Shown: piece after piece, positions 41,875 through 52,500 of the stretch | Position numbering within the stretch: position 1 is the first letter of the stretch | Layout of the letters: each line of letters opens with the position of its first letter | DNA from: Eulemur rufifrons | Taxonomy: Eukaryota; Chordata; Mammalia; Primates; Lemuridae | Direction of reading: 5' to 3' | Assembly (NCBI RefSeq): GCF_041146395.1 | Contig: NC_090989.1 | Span: 250,284,843 to 250,348,842 of the forward strand | DNA length: 64,000 nucleotides | Notes under the pieces: model-generated | Seen by the model: only the letters and a program-made list of their open reading frames with translations | What the model was told of the DNA's origin: nothing | Databases searched by the model: none | Translations under genes and position numbers: made by a program

Positions 41875-41970
41875 TCTTTTAGTGAAAATTAAATAATAAA
41901 TGTAAAAGCACTCAAGGACAGTACCTGGCTCATAGTAACTGTTCAGTAAATTTTAGCTGCTATACCACAT
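41875..41970 (+). repeat. MIR 3' end
   Basis: AGCACTCAAGGACAGTACCT, then GGCTCATAGTAACTG. Confidence 0.6.
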
Positions 41971-43506
41971 TATCATTACTATTATTATTACTACACTAGT
42001 ATATCCAGTTAATCACCGATTCCCTTCAGCATTCCTAAGAAGCCTTCCTTAACTTTTTTATTTAATCCAACATTCAAGCCACAAAGTATCTTGAAATCCT
42101 GTTTTTGGTCCCCTTCCCTATTATCTTTTCCCTCAAGAATCAACTAGGATGTTAAAGAGTAGTTCTGTTTTCTTCATCAGTTTACACTGGCTCACAACTT
42201 ACAAAATGAATTTGCCACAGCTGAAATCTGGTATGCATTGTATTTTGGCCTAGTCTTATAAAACCCCTCTTCAGCTGCATTCTATACTAATTGCTTTGTA
42301 TACATTAAATATTAGTCTCTTCCTTATGTTCCCCTGGACCTATTAGTTATCTTTCTCCACCTCTATCATAGAAGTTCCACCACTAGTCAACTGATGTCAA
42401 GTTAGTCAAATAATAGAATTGTAATTTTCTAAATAGACTCATTGGCCTTAAACTGTAAGTAAAACCAATAAACAAAATCCACCAAAAAAACCTCTATGAT
42501 TGCGAAATACAAGTATACCATGATAGGTTTCAAATTAAACTTGTTTATTAGGGCATGTTGGCTTTCTCAGAACTATAACTTAATAGAGAATCAATTAATG
42601 CTGAACAAATGTTTCTTCAGGGGTCCAAATATTTCTAGTCTTCTATTTTCTGGACTTGAATTGCAAAAATCACCACTGTCCAAAAATATTTAACAGGTTT
42701 AGAAAAATAGAATTATAAATACATAATACTGCTTTTTTGTTAAGATACTTAAACTCTGAAACTTAGTACTGTATAAATCTCTCAGATTTCCCCTTCTAAG
42801 GTTTTTTTTTTTTATCCACTCACTCAGGGGAAAAACAAAAACATAAAAATAAAAACCTTTAGGATCAGAGACACACTAGTGTGCATGTGTTAAAATGATG
42901 CAGGGAAGAGTAGGGAGGGAACTGAAAGGGTTATCAGGAGACCTGTACTAAAGAACAGGTTTCACCTAAAACCAGCTCTGGAAACCACAGAAATCCATAT
43001 TAACTCTAGACTTTAGTTTTCCTCTCTATATAATGAAAAAAATTATTAGACTTGGAAAAAAGACTGAATTCCAAGTTAATATTTCTTATCTTCGTTTCTT
43101 TGGAATGTAGAATTTGTGTTTATATGAGCATTTCCAGTTCATATAAAAATAACCCAGAATAAATTATTAAAGGAAATTATTAGGCAGTATGAAGTTCAAA
43201 AAAATAAAATTTCAATGAAGTATTATTTTTTAAAATATGAAACCTTAGTTCTTCCTTGTCTAGTTTTATAAGCCTGTTAATCACTTTGACAGCATCAGGC
43301 TAAAGAATGATGGGAAACATCCTCCATAAGCAGTACATAGAGTTCTCATATTTCTATACAGGAATCTTTAGCTACAAAGAATAGTATTCATCAAACAATG
43401 GCAACACATGGATATCACCAAATAAAGGAATACCTCTTCAAAATCATCACTAAATACTAAAATTGTGTGTCAAAATACAAATGAAGTAAAATAACATATG
43501 ACCTAG

Positions 43507-43855
<349 letters not shown>

Positions 43856-43869
43856 AACATATGACCTAG

Positions 43870-44346
43870 CAATTCCACACCTAGGTATCTACCCAAAAGA
43901 AATGTAAATATATCTACACGAAAACTTGTATATAAATATTCACATGCAACATTAGTCAAAATAGCTCAAAAGTAGAAATTAAAACATCCATCAACTGATG
44001 AATGGGTTAATAAAATATGGTTTATCCATAGTACTGATCCATGCTACAACATGGATGAACCTTTTTATTATGCTAAATGGAAAAAAATCAGTCACAAAAG
44101 ACCACATATTGTGTGATACCATTTATGTGAAATATCCAGAAAAGGCAAATCTATGGGGATTGAAAGTAGAGTGGTGGTTGCTAGGGGCAGTAGTGAGGTT
44201 TCTTTCTGGGATGATGAAAATGTTTTACAATTACATTATGGTGACGGTTGCACAACTCTGTAAATATACCAAAAACCATTGAATTATATATTTTAAACAG
44301 ATGAACTTTATGAATAGAATGTAAATTGTATCTTAACAAAGCTATT
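43870..44346 (+). mobile_element. old L1 3' end (L1M type)
   Basis: CACCTAGGTATCTACCCAAA, CCATCAACTGATGAATGGG, TTGAATTATATATTTTAAAC. Sense orientation; the 5' side lies beyond the Alu. Confidence 0.75.
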
Positions 44347-44939
44347 TAAAAATACAAATCAAGACATAAAAACTGGGATGGATAAAAGACAGACTGGCAG
44401 ATTTGCAAGAGAGGTTCTGGATTTAGGTAGCAAAAGTGGACCTGATGGTAAACACAGTGCTTCAGGTTCCAGAAGAAGTCTATGTAAAGGTTTCTCTACC
44501 CTAGCACCCCAGGAATTAGGACTATAAATTAATTCTCCCATAGAGGAGATGATTAATCTGTTCTTCTGATCCTACTTTCTAAACTGCCTCCCAAATCTTA
44601 AAAGTTTATCATATCTTTAGAATAAACTGATTAAGTCCAACCTTCCCTTTCCCAAATTTTCAAATCTGCTGGTTTTAAGGATAAGAATCCTTCAAGTCAC
44701 AATTTGAGGGAATTTCAGACAATCAAGAAGCACACATATCTAGGAAAAATTGATGGGGGAGATAAAGATGAGGCTGGAATCAAAAGGTCACAGATTGGAC
44801 ATTTGAAAAACTGCACAATGATATAAACAAAGCAGGACTGCTCTATGAAATTATATTTTTTATGAAGTCAGGCTTCCTATGAAAGTCATCTTCTATGGCA
44901 TTCACCGCACATAAAATTTAATCATCTGATTACATTTAG

Positions 44940-45130
44940 GGAAGTGTTGCTAATCCTAATGCACAGCCAAGGTCTAATGCACATCACTTACTAGTTGTGC
45001 GACCTGGAGGAAGTTTTTTCTCAGAATCTCAAATTTTTCTTAATTCTAAAATGGGGTAAGGTGGTTGTGTAAAGGGATATATTCCATGTAAATCCTCAGC
45101 ACTGTCCTTGATGCACTGTAAGAACAACAC
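44940..45130 (+). repeat. MIR-like fragment
   Basis: CTTACTAGTTGTGCGACCTG, then AATTCTAAAATGGGGTAAGG. Confidence 0.55.
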
Positions 45131-45904
45131 TGTTCTCTTACATTATAGTGAAAATAAAGTTAATTTTGGTAGTTCATTACCCCTAACTGATTTATAAAGG
45201 CCCAAAGAATAGTGTATAACTACTAAATAATTATCATACCTAGTTATTATACTTAATATATCTAAGCAAAGTGGCTAAAAAGTCACAAGTGTATGAACTA
45301 GAAAGACACCACCAAGTATTAATCTAGGCCCTACCTCTTGTCATCTTGAAGAAATCACTGTACCTTTCTGAAGTTTAATCAACAATTCCAAGAGAGGATA
45401 CAAAAGTTATAGGATAACTTTGATATCCTATCAAATTTAATTCCAATTCCAGCAATAAAAGAATTGCTTGGGAACCATTCGCCTTTGAAGCCACTCGTTC
45501 CAGAAAAAGATGATTATTTTCGGCTGGCTATATAACTATGAATTTCACGGACTAAAAAAAATAAAACCACCTCACCATTATTGGCATAAATTTGGGATAG
45601 CTGTTTCTTAATTCATCTTAAATCTTGAAAATTCAATATCAAAAAATCTATTTCATTTTCATTTTAAATTACTATATGCCTCAGCTCAGCACTGCCCCCT
45701 TCCGGTCTTCAAATCAGTAGCCCATGTGGAAAGCTGCGTTAATTGGATGGATGAAAAAGTCACAGGCAGCCAAGCCACAGTGTGTGACACAGCCCAGACA
45801 ACTTCAGCAATCAGGCTGATAGTCGCTGCTTCCTTTGGTTGAGAACTGCCACCGGCCAGAATCAAAGATAAGCACCATGTGCATTACATAACCACAACAA
45901 ACTA

Positions 45905-46010
45905 AAATACTGTTACTCCCATTTTACAGAAAGGTTCAGGGGCTTAGGAGACCTAGCCAAGGTCACATACCCTGTCACTGGCGACGCCGCGATTCAGACC
46001 CAGAGGTTTT
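45905..46010 (-). repeat. MIR-like fragment
   Basis: TTACTCCCATTTTACAGAAA and GCCAAGGTCACATACCC, beside the TOPORS promoter. Confidence 0.6.
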
Positions 46011-46297
46011 TTGTTTGTTTTTCCCAGAGACCAAGCTCTGTCCGGTACACAGCTAGGCTCGCGCCCCTCCGGCGCGCTTCTTGGAAATGAAACCCTCACC
46101 CGCCCACCGGCACAAATCCACAGGTGTGCCTCAGGAGACATCCGCCGGGACAGGGACAGGGCCCAGCCGGCCGAGGTCGGGACCACCCCTCAGGCCGAGA
46201 CCGCAGCCCCATCGCCCCCGGGCCTCGATCCAGGCGGGAGGGCCGGCCCGCTCTGCCCTTCCGACCCCAGTGCCCCATTGTTCCGGATCTCACTCAC

Positions 46298-46500
46298 CTC
46301 AGGAGACGCCGGCGCAGGCCCTGCTGGAGCGCTCGCAGCAAGCTCCTGACGGCCCAAAAAGCCGGGACGGTGGCGGCAGGATCCGCGAAGGCGTACCCGG
46401 CGACTTCTCCGCCTACCCTCAGAAGCGGGAGTAGGCGGGGGTGCTTCACCCTCCTCGCGAGACAGCGAAGACCCCAGCGGCTGCTTCGACCCCTGTGACG
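46298..46500 (-). other. TOPORS: TOPORS exon 1 (5' UTR or N-terminal extension)
   Basis: Ends in CCTGAG with donor gtgagt (46297-46292). Spliced to 41122 it reads in frame into the RING exon. The frame codes the human long-isoform N-terminus (LSREEGEAPPP, RRRSRRVRLRGSCRHRP), but the codon before GSKQPLG is CAG (46495-46493) instead of the human start ATG. The frame stays open upstream, with in-frame ATGs only at 46606 and 46681. The extension is therefore either untranslated or started differently. The 5' limit given here is approximate. Confidence 0.75.
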
Positions 46501-46720
46501 TAAAGCGCGCATCACCAATGGCAGCTCGGGGGCGTGGCAGAGCGAAATCCACCCCACCCCCCACCTCCCGGTGCGTCAAAACACAACACCCAACTTCGTA
46601 ACGCATGCGCCATAAACAGGCGCCACCACTGGGGGCGGGGCCCAGCGCGCTCCGGCAGAGACCAGTCCCTTCCCCCACCACTCCTTACCCGGAATGAGGG
46701 TAACGTGACCCTCAGGGCAG
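46500..46720. promoter_or_regulatory. TOPORS CpG-rich promoter
   Basis: CpG-rich block with a GC box (GGGGGCGGGGCCC near 46631-46643) and a CRE-like TGACGTAA at 46496-46503. It lies just upstream of the TOPORS first exon. The CRE directly adjoins the lost start-codon position. Confidence 0.55.
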
Positions 46721-46749
46721 AAATCACTACCATCACCGTTTTATTAATC

Positions 46750-47750
46750 GCCGGGGGTTACATAGACACTAGCTTAATGTTCGCTCCTAAGTTACCCGGA
46801 AAACACAGTAATTAGCTCATTTAAACCTCACCAAACTCTAAAAGTTACTAAAATTATCTCTAGTGTATAGACAACGTATCTGTTACACGGAGTCTCACCT
46901 TCGGTTGCATGGCTGGAAGCAACAGAGGGATTCGAAAGGGATCCAAAACCAGAGCCCAAGCAGAATCCTACAAAGTCTTCAGAGAGAGAGAGAGATCCAC
47001 TCCATTCTGGGGAGAAAGAGGATGATCTAATAGAACATATTTGGGTCTGGACTTACCCACACATATATGGTTTTTCTGTTTTTCCCCTTCCTTCTCCCCG
47101 AAATAAAGATTAAAACCCTCAAATAAAACATGAAATGTATAGAGAAAGAACGTCAGCCTAAAACCGCCCGTTGCCAGACTCTACCACTCAGGCCTCAAAT
47201 GTGAGCGCACCAAACATTCTAGAACTGAACTTGGTGCGCTCCCGTACCAACTGCCATACTTTGGGCTCACTATTTCACACTTGCTGCCGCTCTAAGCACA
47301 GCATCGATTGGTACATTATGGCGGGTAACCTGTGCCACGTATTTCTTCTTCAAAGCATCATTTACACCAACAAGCTATTGGGTTCTCAAAAACTATAGAT
47401 TTCTTGAAGAATGACTTAATTAACAAGAATTCCCACAATCATCTGTCACTGTTATAAAAAATGGCGGTATTCCTGTTTATGCCAAAGATGAACATACAAA
47501 CGTCTAGCTATGTTATCTAGCTAACGATAATTCCTCAACCGTTAGACGCCGGTATAAGATTTAAAACGTGGATTATTTTTCAAGCTGTTATATATTTCAA
47601 ACTTTTAAATGCACACACACACATAATCCTGCATTAATATTGCACTGCAACTAGAAAGAAAGTCAGTGGAGCAGGCACGCCTTTCTCTCTAGGCGGCAAA
47701 AGAAAAAAAAACAATTTTTAACGTATTTTCTCCTTTACTTCATCCTCTCC
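46750..47750. other. TOPORS-SMIM27 spacer
   Basis: About 1 kb between the two CpG promoters. It contains a GA run (46983-46994) and unique sequence. No gene or transposon is recognised. Confidence 0.5.
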
Positions 47751-47970
47751 CTCAAAGGCGGGCTAGGCCCCCAAACACGTGACCCTGCCCCCAACTCCGG
47801 GCGGAAGAGGACGGCCACACCGCTGAGACATACTCCCAGAAGCGAGTGGGCGGGCTTGCGCGTCCGGCTGAAAAATGGCTACGGCCGCCCGGTAGCCACC
47901 GCCTGGGAGGTTACTCTAGGGCCCGCAGCTCCCTCCCGTTTCTCTGGACCGCTGCCGCCTCCTCCTTACC
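47750..47970 (+). promoter_or_regulatory. SMIM27 CpG-rich promoter and 5' UTR
   Basis: CpG-rich segment upstream of the SMIM27 ATG. It has a CACGTG E-box (47776-47781, within ACACGTGAC), a GGGCGGAAG ETS/GC-type motif (47799-47807) and AAAATGGCTACGGCCGCC near 47871, which resembles a YY1 site. The start codon context is CTTACCATGA, a fair Kozak match. Confidence 0.55.
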
Positions 47971-48488
47971 ATGAAGCCAGTGAGTCGCCGCACCCTGGAC
48001 TGGATTTATTCAGTGGTAGGTCCCAGGTTTAGCGGGGCTCCGGTGTCGACTGCCTGGTCCCGCAGGCGGAAAGGCCCTGTTTCTTCAGCGCCCAGAGACA
48101 CTAAAATCCATTCCTGAATTAAGCATTTCACCCTTCCACCTCGACTCCGCCTCTTCCTGGAGGATACGATCTTCCGCTTCTTACGTAAGGGCTGCTGGGT
48201 GTATCCGCCTCTGGAACCTCATTTATTCGAATTGTCACTATAAATCCCAGTTTAACAATGGTACGCGGTAACCTGACAGGGACGAGCGGAAGTACCAGGC
48301 GCATTACAGTAATTTTTTTGCTTTTACTTCCTTTTTAGCGTTTTGTGTTTTTTTTTTTTTTTCAGTTGCTGCTCTCGATCGTCTTACTCTCTTGGGGTTA
48401 CGTCATCTATGCATCAACAGTCGCTGCAAGACGACTGCTAAGGAAAGAATACCCAAACAAAATCTTCGGAATGAATGAAAATTTGTAA
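47971..48488 (+). CDS. SMIM27: SMIM27, 55-residue small integral membrane protein
   Basis: Two exons: 47971-48015 (MKPVSRRTLDWIYSV, donor gtaggt) and 48366-48488 (acceptor ttttttttttcag), giving 55 residues and TAA. The length and sequence correspond to human SMIM27, formerly annotated as the non-coding TOPORS-AS1. One membrane segment (LLLSIVLLSWGYVIYAS, about 16-32) follows a short basic N-terminus; the tail is basic (ARRLLRKEYPNK). Its molecular function is not established. It is transcribed away from TOPORS from its own CpG promoter. Both exons are too short to stand out as open frames alone. Confidence 0.93.
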
Positions 48489-48585
48489 CCATGGATTAAA
48501 TTTTCTTTAAATACAGTTCATTTTCTCATGCTTATCTAACAAATACGTAATTTATAAATAAAATTCATAATACAAAGTTCCCAGA
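48489..48585 (+). other. SMIM27: SMIM27 3' UTR and poly(A) signal
   Basis: Short AT-rich 3' UTR with AATAAA at 48557-48562, about 70 nt after the stop codon. Confidence 0.6.
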
Positions 48586-48900
48586 TTTATTTCTGCAGTC
48601 TTTTATAATAAGCAGTAAAATGAAAGGTTTTCAAATACTTACAGATTTTAATCTTTTACACTCACATACGACAAAACTAAAAGCAACTTAGATCTAACAG
48701 CTTTTGAGTATCAGATCATGGATGGAATGGCAAGCTTTTCAATCAAGTTTCCAAGTTACTTCTTTAAAAATGCCTCAGAAAGCCTTTAAAACAAAAGTGT
48801 GTGGAACTTCTGTTCTTGTATTTGTTTATTGCAACATTTCACATTGTTACATACTCTGTAAAGAAAAAAAAATCTATCATGTGACTAAATACTTTTCTAC

Positions 48901-49233
48901 TGGCCGGGTGAGGTGGCTCCCGCCTGTAATCCTAGCACTCTGGGAGGTCGAGGCCTGTGGATTGTTTGAGCTCAGGAGTTGGAGACCAGCCTGAGAAAGA
49001 GCAAGACCCCGTCTCTACTAAAAAAATAGAAACAAATTAGCTGGACAACTAAAAATACATGTAGAAAAAATTGCTGGGCATGGTGGCGCATGCCTGTAGT
49101 CTCAGCTACTCAGGAGGCTGAGGCAGAAGGATCGCTTGAGCCCAGGAGTTTGAGGTTGCTGTCAGCTAGGCTGACGCCACGGCACTCTACCCTGGGCAAC
49201 AGAGTGAGACTCTGTCTCAAAAATAAATAAAAT
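48901..49233 (+). mobile_element. Alu between SMIM27 and NDUFB6
   Basis: Dimeric Alu with AAATAAATAAAATAAA tail and repeats AAATACTTTTCTAC / AAATACTTTTCCAC (48887-48900, 49234-49247). Confidence 0.95.
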
Positions 49234-49389
49234 AAATACTTTTCCACATCCTGTTTTCAAAGTCAAGAATGGCCAGAAAAAGTAGGTGGTCTCTCGTATC
49301 ACGTGTTTGGCATGTCCAGTTTTTATTTATTGTTAAATTACTATTCAGATTTTCAAATTGTACAATGTTTGGGAAGAAATTTGACAACA

Positions 49390-49502
49390 TATTTCTCAGA
49401 GTAAACTTTATTACAGCTACTTTTCCAGAAAATACGTTCAGTAAATATGGTAATATAGGAATAAACTTGAGCTCATAAGCCTTTGAAATTTTTAAGAAAT
49501 CT
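49390..49502 (-). other. NDUFB6: NDUFB6 3' UTR with poly(A) signal
   Basis: AATAAA on the minus strand at 49412-49407, about 90 nt past the stop. A second signal (AATAAATAAA) lies near 49330-49321. Confidence 0.55.
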
Positions 49503-49571
49503 TCAATGATGCTGATCAGGGAATTCTTTCATTGGTGGAATTACTTCTCCAGTCTCCAGAATTATATCACC
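49503..49571 (-). CDS. NDUFB6: NDUFB6 last coding exon
   Basis: Acceptor ttttcctag, then 22 codons ending [11 protein letters not shown] and TGA at 49505-49503. Confidence 0.93.
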   Translation of the reverse strand, partial: GDIILETGEVIPPMKEFPDQHH

Positions 49572-52500
49572 CTAGGAAAACAAAGATATATTTAGTAGAA
49601 AAATCTTAAGTCTGCAGAGGTGATGGTTTCTTCTGTTGCATGTTGGTTAGACCTCACATGGAAAAATCTAGTTGAGCTCTGGCATTCACTTCAAAAGGGA
49701 CCTAAACAAAGTAGAAGCTGTCTAAAAGTGAACAACAGTATTAAAAAATCATAAGGTACAAGTGAAAGAATAGGGGAAATCTAACTCATAAACAAAATAA
49801 CCAGAAAGGACATGAAAGTTGTGTTCTCCAAGTCTGTGGTCCCCAACCCCAGGGCCTTGAACCAGTACTGGTCTTCAGCCTGTTAGCAACCTGGCTGCAC
49901 AGCAGGAGGTGATGGGGTGGGTGGGGGGGTGTCTCAACAAACGAAGCTTCTTCTGTATTTACAGCTGCTCCCCATCACTCACATCACCACCTGAGCTCTA
50001 CCTCCTGTCAGATAAGCAGTGGCATGAGATTCTCTTAGGATTGCAAACCCTACTGTAAACTGTGCATGCAAGGGATCTAGGTTGTGTGCTCCTAATGAGA
50101 ATCTAATGCCTGATGATCTGAGGTGGAGCTGAGGTGGTGATGCTAGCGCTGGGTAGTGGCTGCAAATACAGATTATCATTAGCAGAGAGGTCGCACAGAG
50201 ACCATAATAAATCAATCGCTTGCAGACTCATATCAAAACCCTATCAGTAAGTGGCAAGTGACAATTAAGCTGCATCTGGTGGCAGGCTTTATAGTGGCAA
50301 GTGAGTTGATGTACTTCAATTGTACAGCTGTATCTGGAGGCAGGCTTTAACTCAGAATCCAACACTTATTTAAATCCACACATGGCCGCCCGTATTTTAT
50401 TTACCACTTCCATCCATCCCTCTTTCCCACACTGCGCACTTGTCTGTCTCAGTCACAGTTTTGGTAAGCCCACAAGCTAACCCAATCAAAAGTGAGTAAA
50501 AAACAAACATTGCTGGAGAGCTTCTCTGGAAAGGGGGAAAGACCCAATGATGAGACAGCAGAAGACTCTAAGACTACCAACAAAATAAAAGCTGCATTTA
50601 AAAGAAAATACCAAAAGTCCTACTTAAATTACGGGTTCATTGCAACAGGTGATTCACATTCTCCAAGCCCACTTTGTATAACATGTAGTGAGTGGCTGTA
50701 CAATGAAGCCATGAAACTTTCAAAACTGCTTCACCACATGGAGACTGAGCACCCTGCATTAAAAGACAAGCCTTTGGAGTTTTTCAAAAGAAAAACAATG
50801 TGAACACAAAGAACAGAAGCAATTATTGAAAGCCACCACTTCATCAAATGTGTCTGCATTGAGAGCATCATTCTTAGTGGCTAACCACATTGCTAAAGCT
50901 AAGCAGTCCTTTACTATATTGGTGAAGAGTTGATCCTGCCTGCTGCTAAGGACATTTGCCATAAACTTTTAGGAGAGGCTGCAGTTCAAAAGGTGGCACA
51001 TGTTCCTCTTTCAGCTAGCACCATAAGTAGATGAATTGATGAAATATTAATAGCAGACGATATTGAGGCATAATTGTTAGGGATGATTAATGAGTCACTG
51101 TGGTACACAATCCAGGTTGGCAAGTCTACTGATGTTGACAACAAGGCAACAATGCTTGTTTTTTTGTGATACATTTTTCAGGAAGATGTGTATAACGATA
51201 TGTTATGTGTGTTTCTGTTGCCAACCAACACCACAGCTACAGAACTATTCAAGTCTTTGAATAATTACATATCAGGAAAACTAAATTGGTCATTTGGTGT
51301 CAGTATATGCACAGATGGAACGGCTGCCATGACTGGACAGCTTTCTGGTTTCACTACTCGGGTCAAGGTGGCCACTTCTGAATGTGAATCTACCCACTGT
51401 GTCATCCATACAGAAATGCTGGCCAACTGAAGAAGGTCACCTGAACTAAACGTTTTGCAGGATGTGATTAAAATTATCAACCACATTAAAGTACATGCCC
51501 TTAACTCACATCTGTTCACACAGCTCTGTGAGGAGGACACAGAGCACACACATCTTCTCTTATACACAGAAGTGAGATGGCTTTCTAAAGGTAGATCACT
51601 GGCCAGAGTTTTTGAGGTATGAGAGTTGCTCCAGAGATTTCTTTCAGAAAAACTGGCAGCACATTTCAGTGACACAAAATGGGTCACAAAACTTGCTTAC
51701 TTGTGTGACATATTCAACTTGCTCAATGAACTCAATCTGTCACTTCAGGGGAGAACGACAACTGTGTTCAAGTTGGCAGATAAAGTAGCTGCATTCAAAG
51801 CTAAACTAGAATTATAGGGAAGATCAGTGAACATTGGGATTTTTGACATCTTTCAAACATTAGCAGAGATTTTGAAAGAGACTAAGCCAGGGCCTTCTTT
51901 CTCCCAGCTGGTGCACGATCACCTATCTTAGGTTTCAGAAGAGTTTGAACATTACTTCCCAACCACAAAAGACCTCCGAACTGGGAAGGAATGGATCCAT
52001 GACCCATTTGTGAATAAGTCAAGTGAATCAACGTTGCCCATGCTAGAAAAGGATCAACTGCTTCAGATCGCAAATGACAGTGGCCTTAAAAGTATGTTTG
52101 AGACAACTTCAAATCTCCATACGTTCTGGATTAAGGTCAAGGTGGGAATATCCTGAGATTGCCACAAAAGCACTGAAAAGCCTGCTTCCATTTCCAACAT
52201 CCTATCTTTATGAAGCAGGGTTTTATGCAGTGACAGCAACCAAAATGAGACTACGAAGTAGACTGGATATAAGCAACACACTTGAGGTGTCACTGTCTCC
52301 CATCACCCCAAATGGGACTGTCTAGTTGTAGGACAACAAGCTCAGGGCTCCCACTGATTCTGCATTATGACGAGTTATATAACTATTTCATTATATATTA
52401 CAATGTAATAATAATAGAAATAAAGTGCACAATAAATGTAATGTGCTTGAATCATCCTGAAACCATCCCCACTTACGCCGGGTCCATGGAAAAATTGTAT

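Noticed and set aside
46190..46681. 163-codon minus frame as a separate gene
   Set aside because: Its middle is TOPORS exon 1; the part below 46298 runs into the intron and the upper part is probably promoter.
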